Of a stretch of DNA of 33,974 bases, positions 8,967 to 18,531 are shown in pieces. Position 1 is the first letter of the stretch. Every line of letters starts with the position of its first letter. The DNA comes from Alphaproteobacteria bacterium (GTDB taxonomy: Bacteria; Pseudomonadota; Alphaproteobacteria; Rhizobiales; Xanthobacteraceae): contig WQYW01000047.1 in the NCBI GenBank assembly GCA_009781045.1, positions 1-33,974 of the forward strand. Reading direction: 5' to 3'. The position numbers and the translations under genes were made by a program. The notes under the pieces were generated by a model that was not told the DNA's origin, ran no database searches, and saw only the letters and a list, made by a program, of their open reading frames with translations.

Positions 8967-9899
8967 TCATCGGGCAGGCAGCGATCGCGACTCCGAAGGC
9001 CTGGTCTGTGACTCGGTTGCCGCCTTCACCGGGCGCACGGGATCGCCTTCGCGCAGCAGGGCGCCGGCTCTGGCAATGACCGTGTCGCCTTCGTTGAGGC
9101 CCTCGCGGATCTCGATCTCGCCGCCGGATGACAGGCCGGTCTCGACGCGCTGGGTCTCGACGCGGTTGCGGCGGACGATCTGCACCATGGTGCCGCGGGG
9201 GCTGTACTGCACGGCGGTGAGGGGGACGGCGACATTGCAGCTCTGGCCGGTCTTGATCATGGCGCGGCCACTGGAATTGAGGAGCAGCCGGTTTGACGTC
9301 GAGATACTGATATAGACCACGCTCTGCTGGATGTTCTGCTCGACGGTCGGTGCGATCCGTCGCACCTTGCCGTCAAGATCATTGCTGCCTACGATATGCA
9401 GGGTGGCGCGCTGACCGACCGAGAGTTTTGTCACGTCGGAAGCCGACACCATGGCCACCAGGTCATATTCGCCATGAGCGATGATCGAGAACAGGGTCTC
9501 CCCGCGCAGCGAGGCCAGCCCACCTATCTGTGCGCTTGATGTGGCGATCATGCCGTCAATCGGGGCGGTGATCTGCTGTGTGCCGCCTTCGGGGCGCGCC
9601 AGTTCCGCGAGCACCTGGCCGGAGGCGACGGTATCGCCAGGTTCCACCATCACATTGGTCACCTTGGATCCCGGGCGCTCCGGGCGCACCGCGGTCTCTT
9701 CACGCGCCATGATGGTGCCGACGGCCTCGACGATATCGGAGAAGCAGGACTTGGTCGCCTCGAGCACCGTGACCGCAGGGCCCCTGGGGGCGTCTTTGGG
9801 GGTGTCGTCGTCGGCGAAAGCGGGCTGGAGCGTGAGCGGGGCCGCACAGAGGGCAATGGCGCAAAGCGTGGCATAGGGGCGGAAGGTTGCATGACGCAT
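8967..9899 (-). CDS. periplasmic adaptor (membrane fusion) protein, RND/HlyD type, short form
   Basis: A 310-aa exported adaptor protein. The ATG at 9899 begins a signal peptide (LCAIALCAAPLTLQPAFA-DD); a much longer frame upstream would bury it. The order is: short N-terminal beta part (about 40-65), lipoyl/biotinyl-like half motifs (RPGSKVTNVMVEPGDTVASGQVL and PIDGMIATSSAQIGG), beta-barrel (about 155-215) and a membrane-proximal domain with GLNEGDTVIARAGALLREGDPV near the C-terminus. The two lipoyl halves are joined by only about ten residues, so the long alpha-helical hairpin that contacts outer-membrane channels is missing. No RND pump, ABC exporter or TolC-like gene lies next to it, and the downstream neighbour is convergent. 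It probably works with a transporter encoded elsewhere. Confidence 0.85.
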   Translation of the reverse strand: MRHATFRPYATLCAIALCAAPLTLQPAFADDDTPKDAPRGPAVTVLEATKSCFSDIVEAVGTIMAREETAVRPERPGSKVTNVMVEPGDTVASGQVLAELARPEGGTQQITAPIDGMIATSSAQIGGLASLRGETLFSIIAHGEYDLVAMVSASDVTKLSVGQRATLHIVGSNDLDGKVRRIAPTVEQNIQQSVVYISISTSNRLLLNSSGRAMIKTGQSCNVAVPLTAVQYSPRGTMVQIVRRNRVETQRVETGLSSGGEIEIREGLNEGDTVIARAGALLREGDPVRPVKAATESQTRPSESRSLPAR

Positions 9900-11539
9900 C
9901 GGAAATGTCCGTCGGAATTGAAACAGCTTCGCGTTAAGTCCCAAAGCACAAGTCCCTCGCGCCATCACTGGGCTGAGCCTCGGATTGGTTATCCCTTGCG
10001 GGGGAACTGGATAGCAAAGCCATCGCCGATCGCCAACACAGATTCCCGAGACCCCGAGACGCAGGCGGTGCGGGGTGAAACCGGATTGGCACACGCCAGG
10101 GACGAAACGTCAGCGCGACAGCCGAACATAAGGTGAATGTGGCTGCTGCGCTGATCCTTTGCTGCTTTCCTGGGCGGTGTCTGCTGCTCGCGGCGCCTTT
10201 GAGCAGCCGTCAGGGACTGACGCTTTCGTTTCTCGCGGCGCCCGGTGTGCGCGAAAGTCAGACAAATCTGCCGGCCCCAAGACCATTCAGCTGGTTTGTC
10301 GCAGATTCTGACGATTTCCGTTGTGTTGGTGGCCGGCGGCACGCACCGTGGATGTGGCTCAGGGGCGTGAGGGGAAATACGGCGAAATCGTGGCAATGGA
10401 ACATGCCGTCGCCTGCGCTGAGCGAGCTGGAGGCTTCCCCTCAGGCTCGAACATGGACACCGTGTCAAGACCGGAAGACGAAGAGCCAAAGAGCCAAGAG
10501 TGCTCCGTCAGCTCCTCTCTTTCCCTTTTCTTTCTTCCTCCGTCCGAAGCTGGTGCGCTCCGGCGCGGATATCGGGCCTGCCGCGGACGATGCAGGCAAT
10601 GACCGCATTGCAGCGGGCGGTGTAGCGGAACATTGCAGTTCCATCCATGTCGGATCGGCGATGGTCGGTAGCTGTGTGCAGTGTACGCTGATGGTGTCGA
10701 GCATGCGCGAGAAGTCGATCATGAATTCCGCCTTGCGGCAGGAGGAGGGTTCCATGTGATGCCGTTCAGCCATGGCGCTGGTACCTGTCCTTCACTCCAG
10801 CCCGGCAATGTGGCGAAAAGACATCAAATTCCGGTCAGGCGGGCGGGGGCTGGGGTTGCCTGGGGCGGGTTGAGTGCAGTGATGCAACACACGTGGTGGC
10901 GGGCGTCAGGGATGTATCGGACGGTCGCCGGAGCGTGAAAATTCGGAACCCACAGTAACTTAAAAAATTAAATTGACACAATAATCGCTTATCGTTTAGC
11001 GTAGAAACGTGTTAATGCACCGGACTCCTGGGTCTTGGGATCCGAGCGTGAATGACCTGCCTTCATCGATCAGTCGCGTCTCTCTCGCCACGCAGAGTCG
11101 ATTATGCGTCGGCCCGACATTGCAGAGTGAAGCCAGCATGATGCGGCGCGGCCATGTCTCGATTTCCGTCTCACTCTGCCGCTGTTGTGCGGTCAGGTCA
11201 GGTGCTCCGGTTGGGGCGGGGGGCGTCACGGTTCTTTCTACACAGCCGCCGTTGCCGCGCGACATCGGCATTCCTTCCCGCCCTGTTCCTTGCAGGCAAC
11301 GATGTCAGGAAGGTTTGCGAGAGTGGGTCAAGAACAACTCACAATCGGGATGATGTGATGTTTTCAGATTTTCAGGAGGAGTTCAATGGCATGTGCGTCT
11401 CGGGACATGTCCGAATCTGAACCGCCATCGCTCTCGGCCATGGGGCCATTGATGTCGGGCCTCTCTCATCGAAAGCGTCGCGTCGTATCCGATTTGATAA
11501 ATATAGCTACAAGAGTCATTAGTTAGTTAGGAGAATAGA
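9900..11539. other. 1.6-kb stretch without a convincing gene
   Basis: Open frames occur on both strands but none has a recognisable domain. Features seen are a 30-nt pure pyrimidine run on the plus strand (10,512-10,541) and an AT-rich island at about 10,955-11,000 holding TTGACA (10,973-10,978) with no good -10 at 16-18 bases. A minus-strand 46-codon frame (about 10,512-10,652) has host-like GC-rich third positions but no homology. The last 60 bases lead into the calpain-like gene and are AT-rich around 11,491-11,535. This may be remnant or regulatory DNA connected with acquisition of that gene. Confidence 0.4.
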
Positions 11540-14131
11540 ATGGCATATCAACCGCTGAATACCGCTGGACTTCCGACTGTGGACAGTCTTGACGGCATGG
11601 AGTTGTATAACACCTCAGGCGAGAACCCTGGCAATCCCACTCTGGACGACATCAGGCAGAACGGAATTGGCGACTGCGCTATTTTGGCGGAAGTCGGGGC
11701 GTTGGTGCAGAAGAATCCAGACGCCATCAAGAGTATGATCAGTGACAATGGCGACGGGACATACACCGTCAGCTTCCACCAATCGGAAACAGACCAGCCG
11801 CTGAAGGTCGTCGTTGGTGCTGAGGACATCCTGAAAATTGGTGCGAACATGGGGTGGCAGTCCGAATTCGATCCAATAAGCCAGCAAGCCGTTATTTGGC
11901 CGGCGATAATCGAAGCGGCCTTTGCAAAAGTTTGGGGGGGGTACAGTGAAATTGGTGGGGTGGCCGAATTAGGTGTGGCGAATGCTGGTGGGAATTACCT
12001 CGAATTATTGACGGGTTCTTACTCCTGTACAAGCCTGGAAACGTGGGATCAGAATGCGAGTTCGGACGGCGGTCTCAAGACGGATTTTGATTCCGGTGAC
12101 CTGATTACGATGGGTTTCAATGGACTAACGGCCGAAGAAGCGGATTCGTTCAAGGTCGTAAGTGGTCACGATTACACGGTGAAGGATGTCTACACTGATG
12201 AGAATGGGGAGGAATTCGTATCGCTTCGGAATCCGTGGGGTTTTAAAGACCCGCCAGACTTGTCGCTGAGCGACTTGCAGACCCTTTCAGCGTTTGCCCA
12301 AGTTGTCACCGCAGATGGGAATTACGATAGTAACTGGGCAGCCGCTGGCGATGGTCATGTGACCGATAATTTCATATATGCTGATCCTTTTAGTCATGAA
12401 GGAGCTGTGTTGACAGGTACAGCTGGCAACGATCAGATCTGGTTAAATCAAGCACAACACACCCATAGCACGGTTGACGGTGGAGATGGCTTTGATACCG
12501 TGGTTCTTCCATCGGCACGGGTGAACTATGCGATTTCTTACGATTCTAGCACGGAGACGTATACGATAACCAACCAATGGAATGATACCGAAGCTACGGT
12601 GAAAAATGTCGAATCGTTCTTGTTCAGCGACGGAATGATCTCGGAGACTGATCTGAGGTCAATTGTGGATCCTGGTCCGACCCCGACTCCTGACCCGGTT
12701 CCGACGCCGAGTCCCGATCCCGTGCCGACACCGACTCCCGACCCGGTTCCGACGCCGACTCCTGATCCGGTTCCGACCCCGACTCCCGACCCGGTTCCGA
12801 CCCCGACACCTGATCCGGTTCCGACACCGACACCTGATCCGGTTCCGACCCCCGACCCGGTTCCGACGCCGATACCTGACCCGGTGCCAACACCGACTCC
12901 TGATCCGGTGCCGACGCCGATTCCTGACCCGGTTCCGACACCGACACCGACACCTGACCCGGTGCCAACGCCAACTCCTGATCCTGTCGGCCTGCAGGGC
13001 AATCTGGTCCTGACGGACGGTCAGTACTATCTGACCAACGCCGATGGCAGCACTGCAGGGATGCTGACACTGGGCGGGGTTCCGGTGACGGATGGTGACG
13101 GTCTGGCCAAGCCCTTTGCGGCCGAGCTGGAGGGTGGCAGCTATGTCGTCGCCTGGCGAACCGCAGGCAACGAGATCTATCTCACGCAGGCGGGGAGTGA
13201 CGGCACGGTCGGCGAAAGGCTGACCGGGAATATGTCGCCGGACGGTCTGTTGGAGGCAGGCTATGAAGTCTCCCACCAGATCGACCTCAATGGGGACGGT
13301 GTGGTCGGAACCGGCAGCAATGTCGGGGACTGGCTGGCGCAATCGCGTGTCAGCGGGGCCGACTGGACCGTGCTCGAAAATACCGGAAATACCGGTCTGG
13401 CGGAATTTGACGGCAATTATTACCTCTATGATCCCAAAGCCAACGACGGCAGCGACGGAACGACGCTGAAGTTCGGCGGTGAGGCGATCAGCGCCGGTTC
13501 TGGTTCGGATACTGGCCCGATTGCGGTCGAGCAGACCGCAACCGGCTATGAGGTGGCCTGGAAGGTCGATGGCACGGACCAGTTCAATATCTGGGCCACC
13601 GACAGCGACGGCAATTTCGTCAAGAGCATGACTGGGAACGTCACGGGCGATAATCCGATGCTGGAGATCCACGAAATGATCCTCGGTCAGGATCTCAATG
13701 GTGATGGCTCGACCGGCTTTGACGCCCAGACCTGGGATCAGATCCTGAACGGTGTGAAGGACAAGGTGATCGACATGCTCGAGAACTGGGCCCAGCAGCA
13801 GAGCGACCCGCAAAGCGTCGCTGGTCAGGCGTCTGCGGTCGACACGATGGTGACGGATCTGCTGCAAACCTGGGCCGGATCCTCGGCTGATCCGATCGGC
13901 ACTCAGGCTTCCGGGAGTTCGACTGTGGTGTCGCCCGGTCTGTGGCAGGCCGATCCGGATGGCGGAGCGAGCAACAGCCAGCATCTGTTCTCGTACGGGC
14001 AGAGCACGAGCCCCGAAGCACCGCATGCCGAGGCCTCCCATGGTTACGGCCAGAGCCTGATGTACCACAGCGAGCATTCAATGTGGTCGGACAGCCATCA
14101 CTCATGTGATGTGTCGGGCTTCGACCGGTGA
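11540..14131 (+). CDS. secreted calpain-like cysteine protease with RTX-like segment, Pro-rich linker and Trp-rich repeats
   Basis: An 863-aa multidomain protein. Residues about 30-285 are a calpain (C2) catalytic domain with the full Cys-His-Asn set: Cys46 in [10 protein letters not shown], His210 in [10 protein letters not shown] and Asn231 in LRNPWGF. Residues about 290-372 resemble an RTX/haemolysin-type calcium-binding segment ([22 protein letters not shown]). Residues 377-483 are a (DPVPTPTP)n linker. Residues about 484-605 and about 612-735 are two Trp-rich C-terminal-type repeats ([21 protein letters not shown]). The tail (about 740-863) is low-complexity and Ser/His-rich. There is no N-terminal signal peptide, so type I secretion is likely by family precedent. 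AGGAGA at 11,529-11,534 sets the ATG 11,540 start. The N-terminal half is visibly AT-richer than the C-terminal half. Substrate is unknown, and no ABC exporter lies beside it. Confidence 0.85.
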   Translation: MAYQPLNTAGLPTVDSLDGMELYNTSGENPGNPTLDDIRQNGIGDCAILAEVGALVQKNPDAIKSMISDNGDGTYTVSFHQSETDQPLKVVVGAEDILKIGANMGWQSEFDPISQQAVIWPAIIEAAFAKVWGGYSEIGGVAELGVANAGGNYLELLTGSYSCTSLETWDQNASSDGGLKTDFDSGDLITMGFNGLTAEEADSFKVVSGHDYTVKDVYTDENGEEFVSLRNPWGFKDPPDLSLSDLQTLSAFAQVVTADGNYDSNWAAAGDGHVTDNFIYADPFSHEGAVLTGTAGNDQIWLNQAQHTHSTVDGGDGFDTVVLPSARVNYAISYDSSTETYTITNQWNDTEATVKNVESFLFSDGMISETDLRSIVDPGPTPTPDPVPTPSPDPVPTPTPDPVPTPTPDPVPTPTPDPVPTPTPDPVPTPTPDPVPTPDPVPTPIPDPVPTPTPDPVPTPIPDPVPTPTPTPDPVPTPTPDPVGLQGNLVLTDGQYYLTNADGSTAGMLTLGGVPVTDGDGLAKPFAAELEGGSYVVAWRTAGNEIYLTQAGSDGTVGERLTGNMSPDGLLEAGYEVSHQIDLNGDGVVGTGSNVGDWLAQSRVSGADWTVLENTGNTGLAEFDGNYYLYDPKANDGSDGTTLKFGGEAISAGSGSDTGPIAVEQTATGYEVAWKVDGTDQFNIWATDSDGNFVKSMTGNVTGDNPMLEIHEMILGQDLNGDGSTGFDAQTWDQILNGVKDKVIDMLENWAQQQSDPQSVAGQASAVDTMVTDLLQTWAGSSADPIGTQASGSSTVVSPGLWQADPDGGASNSQHLFSYGQSTSPEAPHAEASHGYGQSLMYHSEHSMWSDSHHSCDVSGFDR
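12668..12989 (+). repeat. in-frame (DPVPTPTP)n tandem repeat
   Basis: About thirteen copies of a DPV-PTPxP unit with x = T, S or I. One short copy (DPV-PTP) and one long copy (PTPTPTP) interrupt the register. At DNA level the units are near-identical 24-mers of the CCGACTCCTGACCCGGTT type. It forms an extended Pro-rich spacer between the RTX-like segment and the Trp-rich repeats. Copy number is expected to vary between strains by slippage. Confidence 0.9.
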
Positions 14132-14889
14132 GGTCTTAAGAACAGGGCCTAAAGTTGGCGAGGGCTCCGGATTTCGGAGCCCTCACCTCCTCGTGCAGGG
14201 CCCTTGTCGCGAGCGCATTGATCTGGTCACTGAGAAACCTCAAGCCACAGGTTGGGGCAGTCAGGTTCTATGTTGCGTCGTCTCGCCATGGCATATGCGT
14301 CAAGGCGGTCGCCTTCAGACGGGATAGCGATAATCGTGCCGCTACGTCCCTCTCGACTATCGTACCACAGTCCGCATCCCGCATGTCGGAGCGAAACTTG
14401 TATTTGTCTGTCGTCGTTCAGAACGGCAGTTGGGGGCAGAATTTCACCGCAGCTTGTTTTTTCGATTACTCATTTTGACCAGTGCTGCTCAACCAGCAGG
14501 AAATGCTCCGCAATTCGCTCCAGCAGTCACAACAGGTTGTAAATCCGTGATTTTCGCGATCGGGGCACACTGGCGACGGGCGTTTCCGGGATGAATGCGC
14601 AGTCAGGCTCCCTCGCGCCTGCGAATCGCAACCATGGTGCGGGTTGCCAGCTTCGGAATTCGTGGTGGACGCCGAGCTGACGGTGGGCGGTGGTTTTCTG
14701 CACTTGGGATGGGAATTCGCGAGAATTTCAAATCGGGCGGCCCTCCGACCTCGCTCCCGCCTTGCGGATCGTCGTGGGTCGTGGGCGAGGATTGGCGCAG
14801 GACCAGGGGTCCTGGTGATCGCTTAAACCGCAGTTGGCAGGCCGTTCCGACAGGGAAATCTGGCCGGAGCGAAACAGGCCCCTGAGCCC
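14132..14889. other. gene-free stretch between the calpain-like gene and an IS fragment
   Basis: Apart from the hairpin at 14,160-14,184, nothing is recognisable. The sequence is of mixed composition, with frames shorter than about 100 codons on both strands and no homology. It directly precedes a transposase remnant and may be insertion-associated debris. Confidence 0.4.
14160..14184 (+). terminator. hairpin downstream of the calpain-like gene
   Basis: The perfect 10-bp arms GAGGGCTCCG and CGGAGCCCTC enclose a 5-nt loop (GATTT), 28 bases after the calpain-like stop codon. Position and strength suit a transcription terminator. The following bases (ACCTCCTCG) are not a U-tract, so termination efficiency is uncertain. 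Confidence 0.5.
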
Positions 14890-15433
14890 CAGTCCGTACC
14901 ATGTGATCGACGCCAGGCTCTCTCAATGCCTTCACTGTCAATATGGCTTGTCGGACGCCGATCAGCATCAGCACCATGCATACGACCATATCGAGATGCC
15001 GCCGATCCGCCCCGTGATCACACGGGTCAATCTGCATCGCGGCATCTGCCCGTGCTGCCAGAAGGATTTCGTCGCTCCGGCGCCGGAGGGGATGCCGTCT
15101 GGCTCACCGTTCAGCCCGAACCTGGCGGCATTCATCGTCTATCTTCATGTCGTCTATGCGATCAGCTTCAAGCGCATGGTGGAACTGCTTGGGGATGTGT
15201 TCGGTCTGATCATCAGCCAGGGCGCGATCTCCAATATCCTGTTCCGCGCCGGTGCGCCGATGTCCGCCGCAGCTGAAGACATCGCCGCTCTGGCTCGCGC
15301 CAGCAAGGTCATCGTCTCGGACGAGACCTTGGCCCGGGTCAGCGGCGTCGCCGGGACTGCTCCGTTCGGCGTGCTGATCGATACCGGTTCGCGGTGGAGC
15401 GTCTTCGGAGGTCATGTCCTGGGGCGGTGCTGA
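14890..15433 (+). pseudogene. IS66-family transposase fragment
   Basis: The frame from about 14,890 to TGA 15,433 encodes the middle of an IS66-type transposase: a zinc-binding segment (CLHCQYGL...CPCCQKDF) followed by the conserved SPNLAAFIVYLHVVYAISFKRMVELL region and the start of the catalytic core at VSDETLARVSG. The first acidic residue of the DDE site is included. The remaining two thirds of the core and the Orf1/Orf2 partners are missing, and the N-terminal helical part is also absent. The open frame extends upstream to ATG 14,834, but those residues do not look like transposase. No inverted repeats or target duplications were found. It is a dead remnant inserted upstream of otsB. Confidence 0.8.
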
Positions 15434-15653
15434 TGATCATGGCGGCCGCGGTGGCATGGCGGTATGGGGTTAACGCAGAGCGCAAGTCGCTGGAACAGAT
15501 AGCGGGTCCGCTCGCGGCCCTGGAACCAAATCGCGTTTCGCGCGTTTGAAGAATGGCGGGCGGCGGGTTCGTGAACCGGAATTGACGCATTACAGGGTGA
15601 AACCTTTGGATAATACAAGCACAGGTTGCGGGGACGGCGCAGCGGCGGAACGG

Positions 15654-16382
15654 ATGGCGCTGGTGCCGCCGGTCGGGGAAACAGCGTTTCTGCTCGACAT
15701 CGATGGCACGCTGCTTGATCTGATGCCGACGCCGGGCGAGGTCTTTGTGCCGCCAGGTCTGGCGGAGACCCTCCGGCGCCTGCTGGAACTGAGTTCAGGG
15801 GCGCTGGCGCTGGTCAGCGGGCGGCGACTGCATGACATCGACCGCATCTTTGCGCCGGATCGTTTCGCCGCAGTCGGCGGTCATGGTGTGGAACTGCGGC
15901 GCCAGGCGAATGCGGCTGAGGTTATCTCGCGCGTGCCGGCACTCGACCGGGAATTGGCGGGGCGGCTGAAGGGACTTGCAGAACTCGATCCGGGCATTGT
16001 GCTGGAGGACAAGGTCTATTCGCTGGCGCTCCATTACCGGCTGGCTCCGCACAGGGGTGAGGAAATTGCACTTCGGATTGCGCAGATCTGCGTCGATCTC
16101 ACGGATCTGCCGATCGATGTGCTGCCCGGAAAATTTGTCTACGAGATCAAGCCGGCGGGTTTCACCAAGGCGGGCGGTGTGCGCGAACTGATGGCGCTTG
16201 AGCCCTTCCGGGGACGCAGGCCTCTGTTCATCGGTGACGATGTCACCGATGAGAGCGTGTTTGCAATCATGCCGGAAATGAACGGTCTGGCGTTCTCGGT
16301 CGGTCGGGAGGCTGAAGGTGTGAACGGATGTTTTGGCGGGCCGCAGGATGTGCGCGAATTTCTGGCGCGTCTTGCTCGCTGA
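15654..16382 (+). CDS. otsB: trehalose-6-phosphate phosphatase
   Basis: Dephosphorylates trehalose 6-phosphate to trehalose in the cytoplasm. From ATG 15,654 the protein is 242 aa. It has the HAD signature DIDGTLLDLMP (nucleophile Asp15, acid/base Asp17), ALVSGRRLHDID (motif II region), the trehalose-phosphatase segment GGHGVELR, the Lys-containing YEIKPAGFTKAGGV and the Mg-binding GDDVTDESVF. The start is uncertain. The frame stays open to TTG 15,546, and GTG 15,597 or TTG 15,606 (AGGG eight bases upstream) are alternatives that would add up to 36 non-conserved residues. The partner otsA follows on the same strand, but after 620 bases rather than the tight junction common in otsBA operons. 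Compatible-solute synthesis under osmotic or desiccation stress is the expected role. Confidence 0.9.
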   Translation: MALVPPVGETAFLLDIDGTLLDLMPTPGEVFVPPGLAETLRRLLELSSGALALVSGRRLHDIDRIFAPDRFAAVGGHGVELRRQANAAEVISRVPALDRELAGRLKGLAELDPGIVLEDKVYSLALHYRLAPHRGEEIALRIAQICVDLTDLPIDVLPGKFVYEIKPAGFTKAGGVRELMALEPFRGRRPLFIGDDVTDESVFAIMPEMNGLAFSVGREAEGVNGCFGGPQDVREFLARLAR

Positions 16383-17002
16383 TCGCAGAACGATGGCGGG
16401 GAGGTGAATTTCTGTCCTCTCCGGTAGGCGTTGCATGAACAGCGGGAGAAGAATGGCGGCGAAACGCATGCGGCGAGTCGTTTCTGTCGTGCTGGATGTC
16501 AGGGTCTGGTGATGTGCGGCCCCAGGTTCCATGTCCCGGTCTGGTACAGATTGTGAGGACACGCGGCAGCGGCAAAGGTCGGAGAACGGAGGCAATGAAC
16601 TGCGATTTGGCGTCGGCGTGCCAGCAGGCCGGCAACAGTGTTGCTCCTCGTGAGCGCTGAGGGAACCCGGGTTCCCGATTGCGCTCACTTCAGGTCGGGA
16701 TTGCTGACCTAACTGCCGGGAATTGTTGTACAACGTGGGATATTTGTGCAAGGATCGAAATGGGATTGAATGTGGGGGCGCAGATATTTTCTTTCGGGTG
16801 CCCCTTCCTGACTGGTTCTGTTCTGATCTTCGCTGAAAACGGTTGAACGATCCTGATCGCTGGATTGGCGGGAGACAAACAGTTTGCTGAGCGGGGTGGT
16901 GCTTCTGAAGAGTTTGCTGCGTGCGGAGGGCCGGAAAGTTACAACTGAAGGTGGTGGCTTGTTTTCGACAGAGCGGGTCGATGGAACAAGAGGGGACAGC
17001 AG
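16383..17002. other. 620-bp spacer between otsB and otsA
   Basis: No recognisable gene lies here. A 25-codon frame at about 16,436-16,513 is too short to call. The region holds a large two-part hairpin (16,650-16,688) and the 10-bp palindrome GTTGTACAAC (16,725-16,734). It then becomes AT-richer towards the otsA start, so an independent otsA promoter is plausible, although no clear -35/-10 pair was identified. Confidence 0.5.
16650..16688. promoter_or_regulatory. long stem-loop in the otsB-otsA spacer
   Basis: The outer arms GTGAGCGC (16,650-16,657) and GCGCTCAC (16,681-16,688) are perfect complements. Inside them is the perfect 16-bp palindrome GGGAACCCGGGTTCCC (16,661-16,676), separated by TGA and GATT internal loops. 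As RNA this is a very stable hairpin on either strand. There is no U-tract. Possible roles are attenuation between otsB and otsA, an mRNA processing site, or a protein-binding site. Confidence 0.5.
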
Positions 17003-18439
17003 GTGAACCTCGTGGTCGTGTCCAACCGCGTGACGCGCGGGAAGCCGAACGAAGCGATGACGAGCGGTCTGGCGGCAGCAATGCTTCCGGTCGTGGAGCA
17101 TTCCGGAGCGATCTGGGTGGGCTCGTCGGGGCGGGTGCGTGACGGGCTCCAGAAAGAATCCTTCGTCGAAGTCGAGGCGCTGGGCTCGGGCGCGCTGGCG
17201 ACGCTGGATCTGCCGGCGGCGCATTATGGCGGGTATTACGAAGGTTTTGCCAATTCGGCGTTGTGGCCGGCGCTGCATTCGCGCAGCGATCTGATCCGGG
17301 TGTCGCAGGACGACTATGTGAGCTATCGCGAAGTCAACGCCTTCATGGCGCGATCGGTGCTGCGCTTCTTTAGGGAACGGACCGCGTTCTGGGTCCAGGA
17401 TTATCACTTCCTGGCGCTGGGTGCGGAATTGCGCCAGCTTCGCGTCGACGCGCCGCTCGGCCTTTTTCTGCATACGCCCTGGCCGGTGCCCGAAGTGATG
17501 CAGGAGGTGCCGCATCACCGGGAACTGATCGAGGCGATGCTGGCCTATGATCTGATCGGGTTCCAGACCCGGGAGGATTGCGACAATTTTCTCGCCTATC
17601 TCAGGCAGGATCCGGGGTGGACGGTCGAAGGCGGTGTCGCCGCCTCGCGCCATGGGCGCACCTCGTGCAAAGTGTTTCCGATCGGAGTGGATGCGGAAAA
17701 GTTCGCGCAATCTGCCGCGCGATCCGTGACCCACCCGGATGTCAGGCGGTTGCGGCAAAGCCTCAACGGCGAGAAACTCGCAATCGGCGTCGACCGGCCC
17801 GACTATTCCAAGGGGCTCGCCAACCGGATCAACGCGTTTGACCGGCTGTGGGCGGACCACCCGGATCTGGTCCGTGCCATCTCGCTGTTGCAGATCGCCA
17901 ACCCGTCGCGAAGCAGCATCAAGGCCTATGGCACTCTTCAGGATGAGATCGCGCGACTGGTCAGCGAGGTCAATGGCCGCCATGGCGAGGTGGACTGGAC
18001 GCCGATCCGCTACCTCAACAAGGGCTTCGGCCAGGCGGTGCTCGCCGGTCTCTATCGCACGGCGCAGATAGGGGTTGTCACCCCGCTCAATGACGGCATG
18101 AATCTGGTCGCCAAGGAATATGTCGCGGCACAGAACCCGGCCAATCCCGGCGTGCTGGTGCTGTCGGAATTTGCCGGTGCCGCCAAGGAACTTGATGCGG
18201 CCCTGCTGGTCAATCCGCACGACATCGGCGACATGGCTGGCGCGCTTGTACGTGCGGCGGCGATGGTCCTTGCGGAGCGCCAGGAGCGCTGGGAAGCGAT
18301 GATGGGCAGGCTTCGCAGCTACGGCATCCAAGAGTGGTCGACCGGTTTCGTGGCGGCGCTGGAGGGGAGCCGGAGCACAGGATATCCAGCCGTGCAGCCG
18401 GCACAGATGCAGCGCGGCTTGCGCGTGCAGCTGCGGTGA
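17003..18439 (+). CDS. otsA: trehalose-6-phosphate synthase (GT20)
   Basis: Joins UDP-glucose (or another NDP-glucose) and glucose 6-phosphate to give trehalose 6-phosphate, the substrate of OtsB. The 478-aa length is typical. GT20 landmarks are seen: N-terminal LVVVSNR, SGLAAAM, WVQDYHFLALGAELR (about 130-145), HTPWPVPEVM, the phosphate-binding GVDRPDYSKGL and the nucleotide-sugar site TPLNDGMNLVAKEYVA followed by LSEFAGAAKEL near the C-terminus. The start is GTG 17,003 with AGGGGA six bases upstream, which places LVVVSNR directly at the N-terminus as expected. otsB lies upstream on the same strand. Confidence 0.95.
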   Translation: MNLVVVSNRVTRGKPNEAMTSGLAAAMLPVVEHSGAIWVGSSGRVRDGLQKESFVEVEALGSGALATLDLPAAHYGGYYEGFANSALWPALHSRSDLIRVSQDDYVSYREVNAFMARSVLRFFRERTAFWVQDYHFLALGAELRQLRVDAPLGLFLHTPWPVPEVMQEVPHHRELIEAMLAYDLIGFQTREDCDNFLAYLRQDPGWTVEGGVAASRHGRTSCKVFPIGVDAEKFAQSAARSVTHPDVRRLRQSLNGEKLAIGVDRPDYSKGLANRINAFDRLWADHPDLVRAISLLQIANPSRSSIKAYGTLQDEIARLVSEVNGRHGEVDWTPIRYLNKGFGQAVLAGLYRTAQIGVVTPLNDGMNLVAKEYVAAQNPANPGVLVLSEFAGAAKELDAALLVNPHDIGDMAGALVRAAAMVLAERQERWEAMMGRLRSYGIQEWSTGFVAALEGSRSTGYPAVQPAQMQRGLRVQLR

Positions 18440-18531
18440 CGGGCGTTGGGCATGAACGGGCAGGGGCAAAACTGCCGCTGTTGGACATCGGGAGGCAGGC
18501 GAGGCATCACGGATGGTGGAGGAGAATTCGG

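Noticed and set aside
10133..10759. 208-codon plus-strand frame starting at a GTG with AGGTGA nearby
   Set aside because: Despite the possible ribosome site and a hydrophobic start, the rest is low-complexity, Cys- and Arg-scattered sequence without any family pattern. Left as gene-free.
12668..12989. Periodic repeat as a possible CRISPR array
   Set aside because: Units are contiguous near-identical 24-mers in frame within a coding sequence, with no unique spacers. It is a protein repeat.
12659..14077. 472-codon minus-strand frame opposite the Pro-repeat and Trp-repeat region
   Set aside because: Its Arg-rich repetitive product is simply the reverse reading of the DPVPTP repeat. The plus-strand domains explain the sequence fully.
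16709..18469. 586-codon minus-strand frame opposite otsA
   Set aside because: It is the antisense reading of a well-conserved GC-rich otsA gene. Long antisense frames are common in such DNA and no domain is recognisable.
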